From NCBI RefSeq assembly GCF_000003815.2, contig NC_049985.1, positions 15,374,865 through 15,395,423 of the forward strand: 20,559 bases of DNA, given 5' to 3'. Within the stretch, counting starts at the first letter, position 1. Each line of letters starts with the position of its first letter. This document shows, piece by piece, positions 18,818 through 20,559 of the stretch. The notes below the pieces were generated by a model, which saw nothing but the letters and a program-made list of their open reading frames with translations, was not told the DNA's origin and ran no database searches. The DNA comes from Branchiostoma floridae (lineage: Eukaryota; Chordata; Leptocardii; Amphioxiformes; Branchiostomatidae). A program made the position numbers and the translations under genes.

Positions 18818-19310
18818 TCATAACTTCAGGATACATTCATACCACGGATCTTTACCGTGCACCACTTCAGACAGTCCGATCAGAACAAACCGTATCTTCG
18901 TATACAAAGGTATAAGATACTCGTGACATATCAGACATATCCTCTTAACCTCGGGAAAACATCCTTCCACGTGTTGAACAAACTCCTTCAGTAGTTTAGT
19001 CGCTATTCCCTGATGCTGTACATTTTGGTCAACGGAAATAGAATGTATGCAAATAGTTTGTCCATGGGGTACGTGGGTGTTCATGGTTTCTTTTGTGTAA
19101 TGATCAACATCACTTATTGTTGCACCGATAAAACCTAAGAGCTTGTTACTCTTGAAGTAGCCAAGAATAAGACGTTTTTTCTTCACTGTATCTCCTCATC
19201 CAGGTTTCCAAAGGTTCTGCTTCGTCTGCAGGAAAACATGCATATTCCATTCTGGAATCTTGGTGAACCTCTTGGAGGCACTGCAGCGGTCTTATGTGCT
19301 CTTCTGTCAT
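18818..19310 (-). pseudogene. Second AANAT-like copy, frameshifted
   Basis: A tandem paralogue of the 17044-17637 gene. The right part (19310 to about 19180) reads MTEEHIRPLQCLQEVHQ and on to PLETWMRRYSEE, aligning with residues from about 36 to 78 of the intact copy. The left part (from about 19180 to the stop at 18818) reads KRLILGYFKSNKLLGFIGAT through CIHSISVD, the acetyl-CoA motif QHQGIA, and DPWYECILKL. The two parts are in different frames, offset by one base at a run of six A (plus-strand T run 19175-19180). Motif B has TKIRF where the intact copy has TKAGF, losing the conserved Gly. One frameshift with a damaged motif points to a recent pseudogene; a homopolymer assembly error is the main alternative. 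The 122-residue frame starting at 19186 is only its C-terminal part. Confidence 0.75.
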
Positions 19311-19949
19311 GTCTGTCACGTGTGTAAGACACCCTCACTGCTTCTGTATAGGAAATCCTAGAAACGGTCGACAGGTTGACACTTTTGGCCGAACGTTCGA
19401 ACGTAAATGCCCCGTCCTAGGTCCTCCTAGATTCCCAGTCCCTTGCTGTTATTGTTTGCTGACCCGATAAGACAACAGGTTTGGTTGTCTTCTCCTCAGG
19501 TGGTCATGTGACCACGACATGGGAAACGGCCGGTGCTTTCTCCCACACGTAAAAGCAACCTCCTTGGTAATACTATGTGTTTTTCCAAATTTGGTGTTTA
19601 AGTTAATTAGATTGTATGAAATAACAAGTACATTAGTATCCTTATATGTATTGTGGTCATTACTTTGAGATGAACAATTAAAAAAGCTTCTAGTCACAAC
19701 AGTTGTAAACTGTTAAAACAATCCAAAAAAGTTTGGACACATTTGAACTTATACATGTTGAAAACAACTGCACATCACTATACTTTTACAATTTTCAAAC
19801 ATCTATGCGGTGCATTCTTTGTTAGAGCACAAATAAGTAATGATCTTCATTTTCCAAGTGGTCACATTTGGAATATTGTTCCATACAAAATACAGGTACT
19901 ATTTTCTACTAGCTTCTGTGCGTTGCATAATTTCTCTGCTTAGTTGTAC
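19311..19949. other. Flank of the second AANAT-like copy, little recognised
   Basis: No gene is recognised. It includes the lone AACCTCCTTG decamer at 19557-19566 and a CATGTGACCACGACATGG stretch near 19505 with no clear meaning. Confidence 0.4.
19557..19566. repeat. Lone AACCTCCTTG terminus
   Basis: The same decamer that ends the two palindromic insertions occurs here once, followed by GTAATAC. No matching CAAGGAGGTT arm or left copy of GTAATAC is in the window. It may be a broken element or coincidence. Confidence 0.25.
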
Positions 19950-20360
19950 TTCACGGCTGTGGAATTTGCATGCATGAAAACCGTGGACTTCTTGCCTGCG
20001 GACGGCCCAATATCTCCCCGAGCCATGTAGATTTTCTCGGCTTACCTATATATATTCCACTGCCGCGGCGTGATCTGTAAGGCCGTGGACTTTGTGGACT
20101 CACTAATACCTACCCGAGCCATGGAGCGATTGGAGGCTCTCTTGGCTTACGAGTTAGTTGTATTCCACTGCAATGTAAATTTCAGACGTACACTGTAAGG
20201 CCGTGGGCTTCATGCCTATGGACTGCCCAACCCATTAAGGTTCTGTAGACTTACTAGTAGTTGTGTTCCACACTGCCGTGGACTTTGCAGGCATAAACTG
20301 TCAAGCCGTGGACTTTGTGTCTCTTGGCTGCCAAATACGTTCTCAAGCCATGCGGGTTTT
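19950..20360. repeat. Diverged tandem repeat, units of about 100-120 bp
   Basis: The phrase CCGTGGACTT or a close variant recurs at 19981, 20083, 20201 and 20306 (also 20276), spaced 102, 118 and 105 bp. Between them CGAGCCATG (about 20019 and 20114, variant 20344), GGCTTAC (20038, 20145) and TATTCCACTGC (20053, 20161, variant 20265) recur in the same order. The units are strongly diverged and non-coding. GC and CpG are higher than in the neighbouring DNA. Confidence 0.65.
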
Positions 20361-20559
20361 ACTATGAACTTTAAATGACAAAAGTAACGCACAGTTATGA
20401 AATAGTTGAACTGTAATTTCCCAACACCCAAAATTGGACTCACCCAAATTTTCGACTGTACAGCATCAGACGTCACAACAGCATACTTGTCCGATTACAG
20501 ATCTCATGTTGCGCGCTGCACTGCCGTCCTGCGGCGCCCTGGGTCGACAATATTTTTTT

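Larger units (their letters stand above)
18009..19310 (-). repeat. Duplication unit 2 around the frameshifted AANAT-like copy
   Basis: This unit has the block 18009-18063, the downstream flank from about 18463 (ACGAACAGGTTTTTCTTCCT) to 18650, and the frameshifted gene. About 400 bp with no counterpart separates the first two pieces. That 400 bp (18064-18460) shows no gene or clear repeat. Confidence 0.65.

Overview
The window reads as animal nuclear DNA: AT-rich and intron-rich, with long non-coding stretches, mobile-element debris, and recognisable GT-AG spliced exons. The best guess is an invertebrate deuterostome, probably an amphioxus (Branchiostoma). The reasons are a tandem pair of non-vertebrate-type arylalkylamine N-acetyltransferase (AANAT) genes, a family known to be expanded in cephalochordates, the general repeat texture, and a strong excess of the 8-bp palindrome TACATGTA. 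This assignment is an inference, not proven.

Left two thirds (1 to about 14040): the 5' end of a CDKL5-type protein kinase gene on the minus strand. Three short coding exons (13467-13503, 12750-12784, 9203-9248) join in frame to give the first 39 residues of the kinase domain, with the glycine loop GxGxxGxV and the VAIK lysine. The 5' UTR and a CpG-rich candidate promoter lie to the right (about 13504-14040). The rest of the gene must continue past the left edge, because I find no further exon in 1-9202. The introns hold local CpG-rich patches, a three-copy tandem repeat (5506-6010), a TA-flanked MITE (6268-6591), a dispersed repeat pair (8743-8893 and 10865-11005) and two ultra-short palindromic insertions, each flanked by a perfect 7-bp direct repeat (4866-4914 and 13058-13093).

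Middle (about 14040-16280): an intergenic patch with one unexplained cysteine-rich open stretch, a GAAT/GGAT microsatellite, two head-to-head remnants that look like Penelope-like element ends with hammerhead-ribozyme-like core pieces, and a tandem pair of tRNA-derived SINE-like units separated by a tRNA-Glu-like 3' fragment with an encoded CCA.

Right (about 16280-20559): two tandemly duplicated AANAT-like genes, both minus strand. The first (17044-17637) is intact as an uninterrupted frame. The second (18818-19310) covers the same domain but has one frameshift in an A6 run plus a damaged motif B, so it is probably a pseudogene. The duplication includes a downstream block with a conserved AATAAA signal and a short block ending in a splice-donor-like sequence. 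The last kilobase has a diverged 100-120-bp tandem repeat and no recognised gene.
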